64,000 bases of DNA from Akebia trifoliata (taxonomy: Eukaryota; Streptophyta; Magnoliopsida; Ranunculales; Lardizabalaceae), in NCBI GenBank assembly GCA_017979445.1, contig CM030707.1, forward strand, positions 20,962,586 to 21,026,585. The letters are read 5' to 3'. The notes beneath the pieces are model-generated. The model searched no databases. It saw nothing but the letters and a program-made list of their open reading frames with translations, and was not told the origin of the DNA. Positions 22,901 to 34,962 of this stretch are shown here, one piece after another. The translations under genes and the position numbers were made by a program. Within the stretch, counting starts at the first letter, position 1, and each line of letters begins with the position of its first letter.

Positions 22901-24779
22901 TAGGGATGTGACATTCGATGAGTCTGTCATGTCTAGTGCGAAGGAGGTACTCGATACTGAGAGACCTCGTGGTGTCATTGAACATGTGAAACTAGAGGCT
23001 TCTGTTTTGAAAAATAATGATACAGATTATCTAGATTAAGAGGATGAAGAACCACGATAGGATCCTATTATCAGGGATGAGGTTTAGTTACAATAGTACA
23101 GGTTGGCTAGAGACATACAAAGAAAGCAGGTTAGGCCACCTCAGAGATTTGCTTATGCAGATTTGGTGGCTTATGCATTTAGTGTGGCAGAAACTATGGA
23201 TGATGATGAGCCATGTACCTATCAGGAGGCCATCACATGTGAGGAGTTAACATGACGGTGTGTTTCCATGAGTGAGGAGATCGAGTCTCTTCATAAGAAC
23301 CAAACATGGGAGATTGTTAAGAAGTCAAAGGGTTAGAAGATTGTGGGATGCAAATGGGTCTTCAAAAAAAAGGAAGGAATTTCAAGTGTTGAAGATGCTA
23401 GGTTCAAAACAAGATTGGTGGCAAAGGGGTATATGCAACGAGAAGGTGTGGATTTCATCGAGGTTTTCTTGCCTATGGTGAAACATACTTCTATCAAGGT
23501 GCTCCTTGCCATGGTTGTCTTATACAATTTAGAGTTTGAACAACTTGATGTAAAGACTATTTTTCTATATGGTGAATTAGAAGAACAGATTTATATGCAT
23601 CAACCAGAGAGATTCATTATTCAGGGGAAGGAAGATCATGTGTATTTGTTGAAAAAATCTTTATATGGCCTGAAACAATCTCCTAGACAGTGGTATAAGA
23701 GGTTTGATACTTTTATGGTAGGAAACAACTATACTAGGAGTAAGTATGACAGTTGTGTTTATCATCGGAGGCTCACAGATGGTTCGTTTATGTACTTACT
23801 ATTATATGTAGATGACATGTTGATTGTATGTAGAGACACATCTAAGATTAGGATGCTGAAGGCTCAACTCAGTAATGAGTTTGAGATGAAAGACTTAGGG
23901 GCTGCAAAGAAGATTTTTGGTATGGAGATTCATAGGGATAGAAGAGCAGGTAGATTATGTGTATCACAAAGGAAATACATTGAGAGGGTGTTGGATCACT
24001 TTGGGATAAAAGAGTCTAAATCTGTGAGTACCCCTCTAGAAGCTCACTTTAGACTCTCAGCTTAGATGTCCCCGCAGACAAAGGTGGAGGTGGAACACAT
24101 GTCTCATGTTCCTTATGCTAATGTTGTTGGCAGTCTTATGTATGCCATGGTTTGTACTAGGTCGGACATTTCACATGCAGTTAATGTAGTTAGCAGATAC
24201 ATGGATAAACCTGGGAAGATCCATTGGCAATCAGTTAAATGGATACTGAGGTACTTAAAGGATACTGTAGGAGTTGGTTTGCTATATGATAGAAGCAGTG
24301 ACACTTCTGATAGTGTTGTTGGGTATGTCGATTCTGACTATGCTGGTGATTTAGACAGGAGGAGATCTTTGACAGGCTATGTTTTCACTCTTTGCGGTAA
24401 TACCATCAGTTGGAAGGTAACTTTGCAATCAACAGTCGCATTGTTTTCCATAGAGGTAGAGTATATGGCAGTTACAGATGCAGTGAAAGAGGTAATATGG
24501 TTGCAGGGCTTGGTTATTGATTTGGGTTTGGAACAAGATGTTACTACAGTATTTTATGACAGCCAAAGTGCCATACATTTAACTAAAAATCAGATGTATC
24601 ACGAGAGGACCAAGCATATTGATGTTAGACTACATTTCATTCAAGATGTGGTTGCTCAGGGTGCTATTGTAGTGAAAAAGATTGATACCATGAAGAATCC
24701 AGCAGATTTAATGACTAAGGTCATCCCAAGTATCAAGTTTAGGGGCAGCCTGAACTTGATAGGTGTTTGCAGTTCTTGA
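22901..24779 (+). pseudogene. Copia integrase end, reverse transcriptase and RNase H
   Basis: It resumes with RDVTFDESVM after the duplicated taggg. The C-terminal integrase part to about 23230 has several stops. RT begins near 23250 (GCKWVFKKKEG, FARTRLVAKGY-like), with the YVDDMLIV catalytic box near 23805 and SLYGLKQSPRQWYKRF. TAG at 24063 replaces a Gln codon. RNase H follows with GYVDSDYAGDLD, EVEYMA and YDSQSAIHL, ending with KHIDVRLHFI and a stop at 24777. The order and motifs match Tnt1-type polyproteins. Confidence 0.88.
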
Positions 24780-24830
24780 GGCCCTAATGGGACAAAGCGA
24801 AAGTGGTTTCTTTTTGGCAGAATTGAAGCC

Positions 24831-24842
24831 AAGGTAGAGATT
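24831..24842 (+). promoter_or_regulatory. Copia polypurine tract
   Basis: The purine-rich aaggtagagatt lies directly before the right LTR, where plus-strand synthesis is primed. Confidence 0.75.
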
Positions 24843-25280
24843 TGTTGGGTTATGTCTTCTATTCTTGTATATAGAGATTGGCATGGATTCAAACGGGATC
24901 TTTTGATGATCTATTAACGACCTGCATGACCCGTTTAATTGGTAATGTATTTGGTTTCCCCACCATTATCGAGGGTCCGGGGGCAAAGTCTTAGGCAAAA
25001 TATTTGGCCCATTTGGTTTGATTTTGGATTCAACCCGTTTAACCTCTTTGTAACCCTAAGCATATAAAGGGTAAGAAATGAAACCCGAAAGGGTATGAGA
25101 CATAACGAGAGACTAGAAAGAGATTGTAACTGCGTTCTTCTTTGGTTAATATAGTCAAATCGCCGTTTTCACCCGTAGACGTAGGTCGATGCTTTGACCG
25201 AACCACGTATATCTTATGTCGTGTGAGATTATTGTATTCTTATTTGATTTATACTTCGGATCATAGGGTTTTTTTTAACA
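24843..25280 (+). repeat. Copia 3' LTR (438 bp)
   Basis: Runs from tgttgggttatg to tttaaca. TATA-like tataaagg is at 25063-25070. It retains about 83 bp missing from the 5' LTR. Confidence 0.93.
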
Positions 25281-25285
25281 AAGAA
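25281..25285. other. Target-site duplication of copia element (right)
   Basis: aagaa, matching 3404-3408. Confidence 0.9.
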
Positions 25286-27159
25286 CAAAGAACCAAAAAA
25301 AAAAAAAAACTCACCTTGAGTGGTGAAGTTGTTGTCGCTACGTAATTCCTTCAAACTTGTTTCAAGGAAATCTTGTAAAGGTGATGGGTATGATGGCACG
25401 AACTCAAAAAAATGTGAGGTCATTACTGTGAGAAAGAGACAAGCAAGTGATTTGACCATTACTTGGAATATATGCATGAGGGAAATGAAGGAGACGCGTT
25501 GCTTGGGGTGTGCGTGAAAGGGAGAAGAAGGGAAGTGTTGTTGTTGGGGGTGTTAAAAAGAGAGGGAAGAAGGCCTTGTGATTCTGGATTCGTGAGTGAA
25601 AGAGGATGAGGGAGGGGTGATTTACTGCTGGGTTGAATGGAAAAAAGAAGAGGAAGAGGGTGTTGGCTCGACTAGGCTTAACAGGAACGGAGAAACGAAG
25701 AGGAAGGTATTTTGGTTGGGCGAAAAAAGAAGGTGAGAGTGGGTTGTGGATGAAGGTGGGGTTGTCGTATGAAAGTGGTTGAGAGGTAGGAACCTTGTTG
25801 CTATTAACATAATTAATGGAGTAGAAAAGAAAAAAATTAAAGAGGAAGGGGATCTAGTTGTGTGATGAAGAAGGTGAGAATGGGTTGTGCGTCGAGCAGA
25901 GGAGAGCGAACCAGGTGCATTTCCCCTTCTCCTTCTTCTTCTTCTCCTTTGCTGTCCAGAGAAGAACAGAGAGACTAGTGTGTGAGGGAGGGTTCGAACG
26001 TGAGAGTCCCTAAGACGTATTTGAAGGACCCCTTTTATAGTTTTCTTTTCTCTTCTATTTTTTTTTTAGAAACTTCCTTTACCCCAAAACGTGATATTCC
26101 CTTTGTTTCTACTTTCACTTTTATTCCTTTTGGCTTACTTTGATCGAACCAAAAAAAGATGATCCCTCTCTACTTTTTGTTTCCAATTTGTTTTCTTTTT
26201 TTCTTCTTTCTTTCTATTATTTCTTGGTCGAATTAATGGTAAGGACGTGTGAAGGGGGTGATCCCATGCTTTGCATAGGTTATTCAATTTTGTCAAGGTT
26301 TCGGTTATCGACTGATTTAATTAATTTTTTATTGATGGGTTCGATTGGTTGAAAATTTTTTTTTTTATTAATTGGTTCAATTAAAAAGAATTAAAAAAGT
26401 TTGGATTTGCCCTTGATTGGTGGTCATTTGTTAATCTTGATTAATTCGATAGATTTCATTTTCGATTTTTTAACTCGTCGACTCACACTTAGTTTTATGG
26501 GATCCTAAACATTCGGAGATATACTATTGGCGCCCTAATTTTAATCGTCCATTTCATATTTCAATATTAAGGTGTAATGAGTAAATGTTTCAAAATATTT
26601 TCTTGACAGGGATTCATTAGTCAACTTTAAATTTTGCTTTTGACATTAAAATTTGAATTTCATCATTTTCTTGAGATAGATGGGTGAAATTCCAGGTAGT
26701 GGAAGTCGTCATTTTATATGGTTGAAAATTGTAATTTCATGTGAATTTTTGTCCTTTTATATAGTTGAAAATTGTCATTTCATGTGAAAATTTTAAATTT
26801 TTCTAAGTGGGGGGGGGGGGGGGGGTTCTAGATGTGTTCCAAATCCCAGGGGTATTTTCTTAGCGAAACAATATTCATAAGTATGAATTGATCTTTAAAG
26901 GTATTTTGATCATTTTATCAATTTTTGTGAATTTCAACGAGTAACTTCTTATTATCCCAATGTGATTATCTCTAAGTCTTGAGGTCTTATTTTTCTAGTG
27001 TTGCGAGGTCTATAGGTTATTAAAGTGTATAGTGAATTTAATTGTACATACTTGTTAAATTGAGTGTAGATTGTAGTGATCATAAGTGTGCGTAATTTCT
27101 ACGTTGAGCGTACCAAGGAAGGAAAGAAATAATAGTGAAAAATCGAGGGAGTGCCTCTC
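25286..27159 (-). repeat. LTR Z, 5' part (minus strand), and flanking unknown DNA
   Basis: It joins 1939-3403 when the copia element is removed. A minus-strand TATA-like ctataaaagg lies at 26031-26040, followed by a C/T-rich leader, as in the other Tat-type LTRs here. No intact TGTAG end is visible, so the 5' end of Z is truncated or diverged. It has a G17 run at 26809-26825 and a duplicated block (tatggttgaaaattg and tatagttgaaaattg) near 26715-26795. No coding sequence is recognised. Confidence 0.4.
26809..26825 (+). repeat. G17 homopolymer
   Basis: Seventeen consecutive G in AT-rich surroundings. It could form a quadruplex, or be partly a sequencing or assembly length error. Confidence 0.8.
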
Positions 27160-27164
27160 ACAAG

Positions 27165-28300
27165 TGAAAGCGCCCTCGATCCGCGGGGTGCGCGGATCCG
27201 CTTTTGACCCTTGAGGTTTGGGAGTCGCCACCTAGTTATTGTGGTCTAGGAACCAAACTGACTCTAACATAGATAAAAGGAACTAATCTACCATAAAAAA
27301 ATCTGAAGTCGGGGATCAAGTTACGGGGTTGGAAGGTGTTAGGCACCAACCCCGCCCGGCCAAAGCCGGTCTCTACTAACTTCCCAAGTAAATTACATTG
27401 CTAAAACCTAGATAAAAAATAAATAAAAATTTACCTTTCCGATGGCAAGGACTTGGTTCCCTCAGATCTGACAAAAAGAGCTCCTTGTACCGTGCTCCCT
27501 TGCTTCGTTCTGTTTCCGGATTTGACTTCGGATCTCCGAGGCAAGGTATTTCCTTATTTTTGAATCTGAACTCTTCAAGTTCGCTGCGGATTTGGGGGTG
27601 TTTTTAGAAGGCTTTTGGGTGTTTTCTAGACTAAAATTGAAGGAGGGATGTTAGTTAAGGAGTTGGGGCTCCAAAACTAGGGTTTATGGGGGGCTAGGGG
27701 AGCTTCTAGACCTACTTCTCTTAAGGTTTATGATTTTATACGAAAATAGGGTGTGAGCACCTCTATTTATAGATGTTTTTAGGGGTTGATTTGGATAGAG
27801 TTAGTGTTTAATTAGAGATCTTTTAATTTAGAGTTGTGTTTTAGTTTGACTTGTTTTAGGTAGAATTATGTTTTAATTAGAATTGTTTTAGGTAGAATTA
27901 TTTTTAAGTTAGAACTCTATTAGATAGAGTTATTAATCAATTATAATTCTATTATGACTTTTGGTCTTATTTGATTGACTTTTAATGTTTTGACTTTAGT
28001 CTTAATTGATTGACTTTTAATATTTTGACTTCAGTCTTGCTTAATTGACTTTAATTTTGACTTCAGTCTCACTTGATTGACTTTAAACCTTGACTTCAGT
28101 CTTGCTTGATTTACTTTTAATTTTGGAGAACCCCCTCTAAAATATCTTTAATTCTTTGGACCCCCAAATGGAGGGGTCCTTAAAGAAATATCCCATGAAC
28201 CCTCAACAATTTTCCGAAAGTCCGATTGATCGATTTTTTAGATTCAAAATTTTAAATTAATTTCATTAATGTTTAAATTTAATAATTTAATTAGGAATGA
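27165..28300 (-). repeat. LTR A, 5'-truncated (family of LTRs B and C)
   Basis: On the minus strand it matches the last two thirds of LTR C (about 46350-47459), ending gatcgagggcgctttca at 27165. TATA-like tataaata is at 27764-27771. The conserved-loop hairpin is at 27324-27354 with a perfect 9-bp stem (cggggttgg/ccaaccccg). The first part is missing; at about 28290-28304 it is joined to the end of the Athila integrase. Confidence 0.8.
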
Positions 28301-29286
28301 AATTGTTTGGATAATATATGGGCCAGTCCATCGAGACTTAAGTTTTCCAGGAAAAAGGTGGAGTCTATTATCATACAACAAAACCTTTTGATTAGGAATG
28401 AAATTCCTCCTAAGAATGTGCCTATCGTGAAAGAATTTGGTACGCTCTTTGTACCTTTTGGCACAATCATACGAGTCATTTCTAATCTCTTCTAACTCGT
28501 CTAGTTGTAACTTTCTCTTCTCACCGGCTTTATCAAAATCAAAGTTGAGGCGTTTGATCGCCCAATATGCACGATGTTCTAGTTCTACAGGGAGATGGCA
28601 GGCCTTGCCAAAAACTAACCGGTAGGGGACATCCCTATGGGTGTCTTGAATGCAGTCCTATAGGCCCAGAGTGAATCACTCAATCTCAAAGACCAATCTT
28701 TCCTTGAAGGATTGACTGTTTTTTCTAAGATAGTCTTTATTTCCCTGTTAGAAATCTCCACTTGTCCACTTGTTTGTGGGTGGTAAGGTGTGGCAACCTT
28801 ATGCGTTATGAGGTATTTCTTCATCAACGCAGCAAATATCTTGTTGCAAAAATGCGAGCCACCATCACTTATGATAGCTCGCGGAGTACCAAATCTTGAA
28901 AAAATCGTCTCCTTGATGAATTTTATCACAACCTTGTGATCGTTAGTTCTACATGCCACAGCTTCGACCCATTTTGACACATAGTCAACGGCAACTAGGA
29001 TGTATTGATAACCCTGGGAGATAGGAAAAGGTCCCATGAAGTCTATACCCCACACGTCAAAAATTTCAATGATCAGTATAGGATTTTGAGGCATTTCATT
29101 TCTCTTAGAGATTTTTCCTAATCTTTCACATCTATCACAAGATTTGCTAAACTCGTAGGCATCACGAAAAATACTAGGCCAGAAAAAATCGCATTGTAAG
29201 ATTTTCATGGCGGTCTTCTTACCACTGAAGTGCCCTCCGCAGGCATGATTATGGCAAAACTCTAGGATACTGACTTGCTCATAGGT
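28300..29286 (-). pseudogene. Athila integrase
   Basis: On the minus strand: the zinc-finger part ([18 protein letters not shown] ... CDRCERLG), the core with catalytic Asp in [10 protein letters not shown], Asp in IISDGGSHF and Glu in [11 protein letters not shown] one-base deletion near 28617 shifts the frame just after GMSP; the following frame keeps the C-terminal part to about 28305. A stop at 29287 separates it from the RNase H part. No chromodomain is present. Confidence 0.85.
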
Positions 29287-30804
29287 TCAAATACAACGTC
29301 TAATGATTTGATCGGGACAATACTTAAATAAGTATGGTTCATCCCAGAAATACCATTTTATTTTTGACAAAAGACGAAGTTTCTCTTGACTAGTCATTTT
29401 GACTGGGAATTGACCTGTAACTAGGTAGTTGACAATGTCCGCATACCATGGAGCATTGGCTTGAGAGATTTGCATAAGTTGCTCATTGGGAAAGGATTCA
29501 GAGATGGGTAAGGATTCCTCTGATGGCTTGTTAACTATCTTAGACAAGTGATCAGCTACGACATTTTCTACCCCTTTTTTTGTCTCGGATCTCGAGATCA
29601 AACTCTTGTAGAAGTAGAATCCAACGGATTAATCTTGCTTTAACATCTTTCTTTGATAGAAGGTACTTCAATGCTGCGTGGTCTGTGTAGATCACAACTT
29701 TAGATCCTATAGGTAGGGGCGGAATTTTTCAACGGCATAGACCACTGCTAGCATTTCCTTCTCCGTTGTAGAGTAGTTAAGCTGAGCATCGTTAAGGGTT
29801 TTACTAGCATATTGGATAACATGAGGTTGTTTTTCAATTCGCTGACCCAAAACAACGCCTATTGCATAATCTGAAGCGTCGCACATAACTTCGAATGGAA
29901 TGCTCCAGTTTGGAGGTTGAATAATGGGTGCCGAGGTTAACTCGGACTTGAGCTTGTTGAACGCAGAAAGACATGACTCTGAAAAGTCGAAAGGAACATC
30001 CTTTCCCAATAGCTCACATAAAGGCTTCGAGATTTTTCCGAAATCTTTAATGAATCTACGATAAAAATCCACATGGCCTAGGAATGACCTAATTTCTTTG
30101 ACCGTTCTAGGAGGTGGTAATTTTTCAATTAGACCTACCTTTGCCTTATCTACCTCAATCCCCTTAGTAGAAACAATGTGCCCTAGCACAATCCCCGATG
30201 TTACCATGAAATGACATTTTTCCCAATTGAGGACTAGATTGACCTCTTTGCAACGTACAAGGACCAAAGTCAAGTGATGAAGACATTCCTCAAAACTTGA
30301 TCCAAAAACTGAAAAATCGTCCATGAATACTTCGAGATATTTTTCTAGCATATCGGAAAATATATTCATCATGCACCGTTGAAAAGTAGCGGGTGCATTG
30401 CACAATCCAAAAGGCATGCGACGATACGCGAAAGTTCCGAAAGGGCAGGTGAAAGTTGTTTTCTCTTGATCGATTGGAGCAACGGGTATCTGGTTGTACC
30501 CGGAATAACCATCTAAGAAGCAATAGTAAGAATGTCCTGCCAGACGCTCTAACATTTGATCAATGAAAGGTAAGGGAAATGATCCTTAGGAGAAATCAGA
30601 GTTGAGTTTCCTATAGTCAATACACACTCTCCATCCATTTTGGACTCGAGTGGGGATTAATTCATTGTCTTGGTTCACTACCACAGTGATACCAGACTTC
30701 TTAGGAACTACTTGTATAGGACTCACCCAACGACTGTCAGAGATAGGATAGATAATACCCGCATCTAGCAATTTCATCACTTCCATCTGAACCACGTCTT
30801 TCAT
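29287..30804 (-). pseudogene. Athila reverse transcriptase and RNase H
   Basis: RT starts in 30804-30586 (WVSPIQVVPKKSG, WRVCIDYRKLN), stops at 30586, then continues from 30555 with FLDGYSGYNQIPV, MPFGLCNAPATFQRCM and the catalytic FMDD. RNase H covers about 29980-29560 ([38 protein letters not shown]), with a frameshift near 29706 and another near 29595. It copies element RNA into cDNA; this copy cannot give a continuous product. Confidence 0.87.
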
Positions 30805-30841
30805 GACAGGATTTAGTCGTCTCTGAGGTTCTAAGGAAGGT

Positions 30842-31909
30842 TTAGCAAAATCCTCTAAACGATGTGTGGTGCATCACCACAGATGGACTAATTCTCTTGA
30901 TGTCAGCTATGCTCCAACCCATAGCTTCTTGATGTTCCCTTAATACTCCTAACAACTTTCCCTCTTGGACTTCATTGAGGTGAGGAGAGGAAATGATCAC
31001 AGGCAAGGTTTGATTCTTGCCAACAAATGCATATCTCAAGGTCTCTGGAAGAGACTTGAGTTCCAATTTTGGAGGCTCGACATGAGAAGGAACAAGATTG
31101 GATGTGCGCACAGGAAGACTTTCAGCTTTTGCGTGCCATCGCACAGAATCTAAGAGTGGAACGGATTCAAGCAAAGCATTGACTTCGCTTATAGACTCTT
31201 CTACGTCCAAGTCAAGGCCAAAGTGAGCCAAACATTTCGTTAGGGGATCAGAGTACCCTAATTCTTGATACGTTTGATTGACTAGCGTATCTATCATGTT
31301 CACTTCCTCCATACCATCATCTACATCAATTCCTTGGAAATTGTGGAAGACGTTCAGTTTCACTTTCATATCCCCAAATGCTAAAGTCATAATTCCGTTT
31401 CTACAACGAATGACTGCGTCAGACGTGGCTAAGAATGGACGTCCTAAGATGATAGGAATATGACTGTTCGAATTGATGACTGGCTCTGTGTCTAAGACAA
31501 CAAAGTCAACAGGAAAATAGAAATCTTTGACTTTAACTATCACGTCCTCAACTATACACTTTGGAATTTTTATGGACCTATCAGCTAGACTCAACGTGAT
31601 ATCTGTGGGTTTCAAAACCCCCAAACCTAATTGTTTATAAACCGAATATGGTAAAAGGTTCACACTGGCCCCTAAGTCTAAGAAACATTTTTCGACCACT
31701 TGATTTCCAATATGAATAGAAATTGTCGGACATCCAGGATCCTTAAATTTTGTTGCAATCGTTTGTTGGATGAGTGACGAAGCTTGGGCTGCCATAATAG
31801 CTTCCCGAGGAAATGGTGTTTTCCTTTTAGCTGTGGTCAAATCCTTTAAGAATTTCGCATAAGAAGGTATCTGCTTAATGGCATCTAGGAATGGGATATT
31901 GATATGCAC
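30842..31909 (-). pseudogene. Athila Gag-Pol middle part with aspartic protease
   Basis: A 355-codon open stretch. The protease active site reads FLDLGASVNLLPYSV, with DLGAS in place of DTG/DSG, common in Athila, followed by the IILGRPFLATSDAVI flap-side motif. Upstream it carries KQIPSYAKFLKDL, the conserved Athila segment before protease. The frame is lost near 30842, just before RT. Confidence 0.85.
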
Positions 31910-31961
31910 ATTTTGGAAGACTTCTAAGACACCCTCAAACTGCTTACCTTTTTTAGAATCT

Positions 31962-33773
31962 CTAGGCGATGGGGAAATGAGCTTTTGGAATTGGCAAAAT
32001 GATAGGAGGATTTTCCAAATCTTTCTTCTTCTCTGTTGGAGACTCTATGGCTTCTTTTTGAACTTTGTCCTTTTCTAAGACCTTTTCTCCCGTGTCAATA
32101 GGTTGGACCTTGTTGTCCACCTTCTTTCCCGAACGCAGGGTGTGGATAGCCTGGACTGAGTCTTGTGGAGCTCCAGAATGGCTTCCTACTTCGTATTGAC
32201 CTTTTGATCCATTTGGAATCAAAGGTTGACCTCTAGGGTTAGGGATAGTCTGACTAGGAAATTGACATTTCTCTCTCCCACTCAAGGAAAGAGCTAACTG
32301 CCCCAACTGAACTTCCATCTTAGCTATGGATTGCGCAGTGACCTGATTAATCTGAGTTTGATTTTGATGGGTTTGCTGTTGAGTTTGGATGAACTGCTGT
32401 TGCTGCCTCATCAACTCGGCAATCATAGATTCTAAAGACGACTGTTGTTGGGCAGGCTGCTGGTAATTGGTCATGGGATCTGGTATGATGGCTCTGCAAT
32501 CGGTAGATTGTTGGGGTTGATAAGGGACTTGAGGAACAATAGCTTGGTTTGTGGAAGAACCAGATTGCCTAGGAAAACTCCTATTGTAACCTGACGTACC
32601 ACTAGATTGAATAGGTTCATTCTGTCTGTATGAGAAATTAGGATGGAACCTATTATCTGGGTGATACGTTTGGCTAAAAGAGTTTGGAGTTGGCTTCCTA
32701 AAAGTACTATAGCCATTAATCGCATTTGCTTGTTTAGCTTTGATTTGAGGCAAGGTGGGACAACACTCGACCAAATGGTCGTTGCCGTCGCATATGACAC
32801 ACAAAGAACTCGGTTCGACAGTTCACTTGCGAAATTGTACGAGGGTCTAGGTGAGGTTTGGATGCTGAGATGGCAAAGGCATCTAACTTCTTCGTGAGAT
32901 TATTCATCCCACTACTAGACTACACATGACATTTTTGAGATCAGGGTCTGCCTTCATCTCATACATGCCTGTCTTCCTAACCGGATCGTCTCTATCAAAT
33001 TCTTCTTGGTTAGTGCTCCAATTTTGAGCACTCTCAGCTAACTCTACGAGGAAATCATACGCTTGGTTGGGAGTCTGGTTCATGAACTGACCCTTATGCA
33101 TTGACTCAACTAAGGTACGTTGATTCATTGTTAATCCTCTATAAAAACTTTGCACCAACTGTGCTTTGTCAATGCCATGGTGTGGGCATTTAACCAATAA
33201 ATCATTGAATCTTTCCCAAGTTTGGGAAAATTCATCATCAGGACGGGCTCTAAAATTTCTAATAGAGTCCTTCATTTTCTCAGTTTTGGCCACGGGGTAG
33301 AATTTGGCCATAAATTTCTTGGATAGAACATCCCACGTAGATATAGAATTGGGTGTTAGGGAGTTCAACCATGCAGCTGCGTGGTCTTCCAAGGATAACG
33401 GGAACAGAATAAGCTTGATACTCTCCTCATCTAGATTCTGATTTCTAAAAGTTTGACATATAGTCAAGAATTGATTAAGATGGGTGTATGTAAGGTTGTT
33501 CACGCTCTAAACCGTGGAACTTAGGGAGCATATTGATGGTGGCAGCCCTAATTTCAAACTGAGGTGCATTGTTCAATGTAAAACAATGCATGTGGGAGGA
33601 GATGCGGAAGCTGGAGCGAAGAGCTCATTGAGAGTTCGCTCTCGATCACCCATCATAACTACTGATGGTGTCTTGCGTATCCTACTGATGGTACGTTCGA
33701 TCTCAGGATCAAATGGTTCTAACACGTTATTTTGTGAACGTCTACCAAACATACAAATCACACAGTCGATCAA
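31962..33773 (-). pseudogene. Athila gag (frameshifted)
   Basis: The N-terminal part lies at 33773-33573 (GDRERTLNELFAP). Two frame changes follow at about 33575 and 33500, then the central Gag region (33503-32904: AAWLNSLTPNSISTWDVL, then ARPDDEFSQTWERFNDLL). A stop near 32904 and another frameshift precede a CX2C-H-C zinc-knuckle-like CVICDGNDHLVEC near 32800. A Gln-rich stretch follows. Gag packages element RNA. Confidence 0.83.
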
Positions 33774-34939
33774 ACAATCACGAAAAAAAAAGACTGGACC
33801 TAGATAGGTTGCCTAAAGCTAGACAGCTCCTAACTGGGTAGAAATAGCACAACTAGCCTTCCAACTCGGTTCTATGAAATCAAGTTTGAATCATTCGGAT
33901 CTCCAGATCGGAGGAGGCGCATAATGCATAAGCAAGAGCACGCTTAAATACCTTCCTTTCTTGAATAGATCGAATCTATCCCCTCAAAGGGCAAGATCTT
34001 ACTAGATACAAAAATGACCAAGAAGCGCAATTGGCACAACTTGAAGTGGAATTTCTCCTATTGAGCTCGTGGGCCATATAGTCAAGTCTAATTGATTTTA
34101 ATTAATTTGATTGGATGACTAGTGAATTGATTATCCTAATTAGAGCAAGGAATTGGTAATGACTTCCAATCCTTATCTTATCATGCCATCCCTAGGAGAG
34201 GGGTGCTCTTTACTACTTAATTAACTATTCCAAGTGTGTGCAAATTGGAAAAATAACATACAAAGGCAAGGAGTAACCCACTAGCAAAGAGAGGCGTGGG
34301 TGTGTTTCGGGATTACCTCCCGTGCTAGACGGGGTGAAGACGGTTTGAGTCGACTTAGGCCACCAACTCCAATTTTGGTGTGCGAACCTAAGGAGCCGTG
34401 ACGGTATTGTCCACCCGTCGTCCTTCCTTAGTCTATTACAATCCAAGCCTTCTTGGATAATTAATAAAAATTACAAGAAATCCTATACAAGAGTTTCTAA
34501 AACAGAAAAATAAACCTAACTAAAGATTAAAGGAAATTAAAAGAAAAGAAGAAAAAAAAAATGTTCACCTACAAGAAGCAAAACAAAAATGTTAGCAGAA
34601 ATGATAGTAAATGGACTCAAAAACAGAATCTGACTTACCGCTATCTTGCTGACTTTGTCACATTTTATAGAAAATTTCGTTCTACCCCAAATCGATATAT
34701 ACTAATAGATAATCGGAGATCGGAGTAGAAAGTTACAGTCAGTTTAAGTTCTGCTGTCAAGGGTGAAAAAGAAAACGAGAATGACTTTTTTTTTTAATGT
34801 TTTTTTTTCTTCTTTCTTCTCTCTTAAAATCTCAAGAACACTTGAAATTATAGAAAGAAACCAAAAGAAAAAATGGAAAAAAATAAAAATGAAAAAAAAA
34901 AAATTTAAATCAAAACTTACCACTACTACCTTTACCTTT
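33774..34939 (-). other. Athila leader
   Basis: Noncoding, AT-rich, between the primer site and gag. Low-complexity A/T runs at 34790-34910 give short open frames on both strands that are not genes. Confidence 0.6.
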
Positions 34940-34956
34940 CCCCGGCAGCGGCGCCA
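34940..34956 (-). promoter_or_regulatory. Athila primer-binding site (Asp-tRNA type)
   Basis: On the minus strand it reads tggcgccgctgccgggg, the Athila-type site complementary to the 3' end of aspartate tRNA. It lies six bases after the LTR end. Confidence 0.88.
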
Positions 34957-34962
34957 AAATTC

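Larger units (their letters stand above)
3409..25280 (+). mobile_element. Ty1/copia LTR retrotransposon (Tnt1/Tork-like), split by a nested gypsy element
   Basis: Both LTRs start tgttgggttatg and end in aaca, with a matching 5-bp target duplication. Domain order is gag, protease, integrase, RT, RNase H, which defines copia; integrase is cut at 5815 and resumes at 22901. Without the insertion the element is about 4.8 kb. The reading frame is broken by several stops and at least two frameshifts, so it is non-autonomous. Several stops fit C-to-T or G-to-A change at conserved Gln or Trp codons (5076, 5291, 5489, 24063), as expected for a silenced, methylated element. The match to Tnt1/Tork is by motif recognition only. 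Confidence 0.93.
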
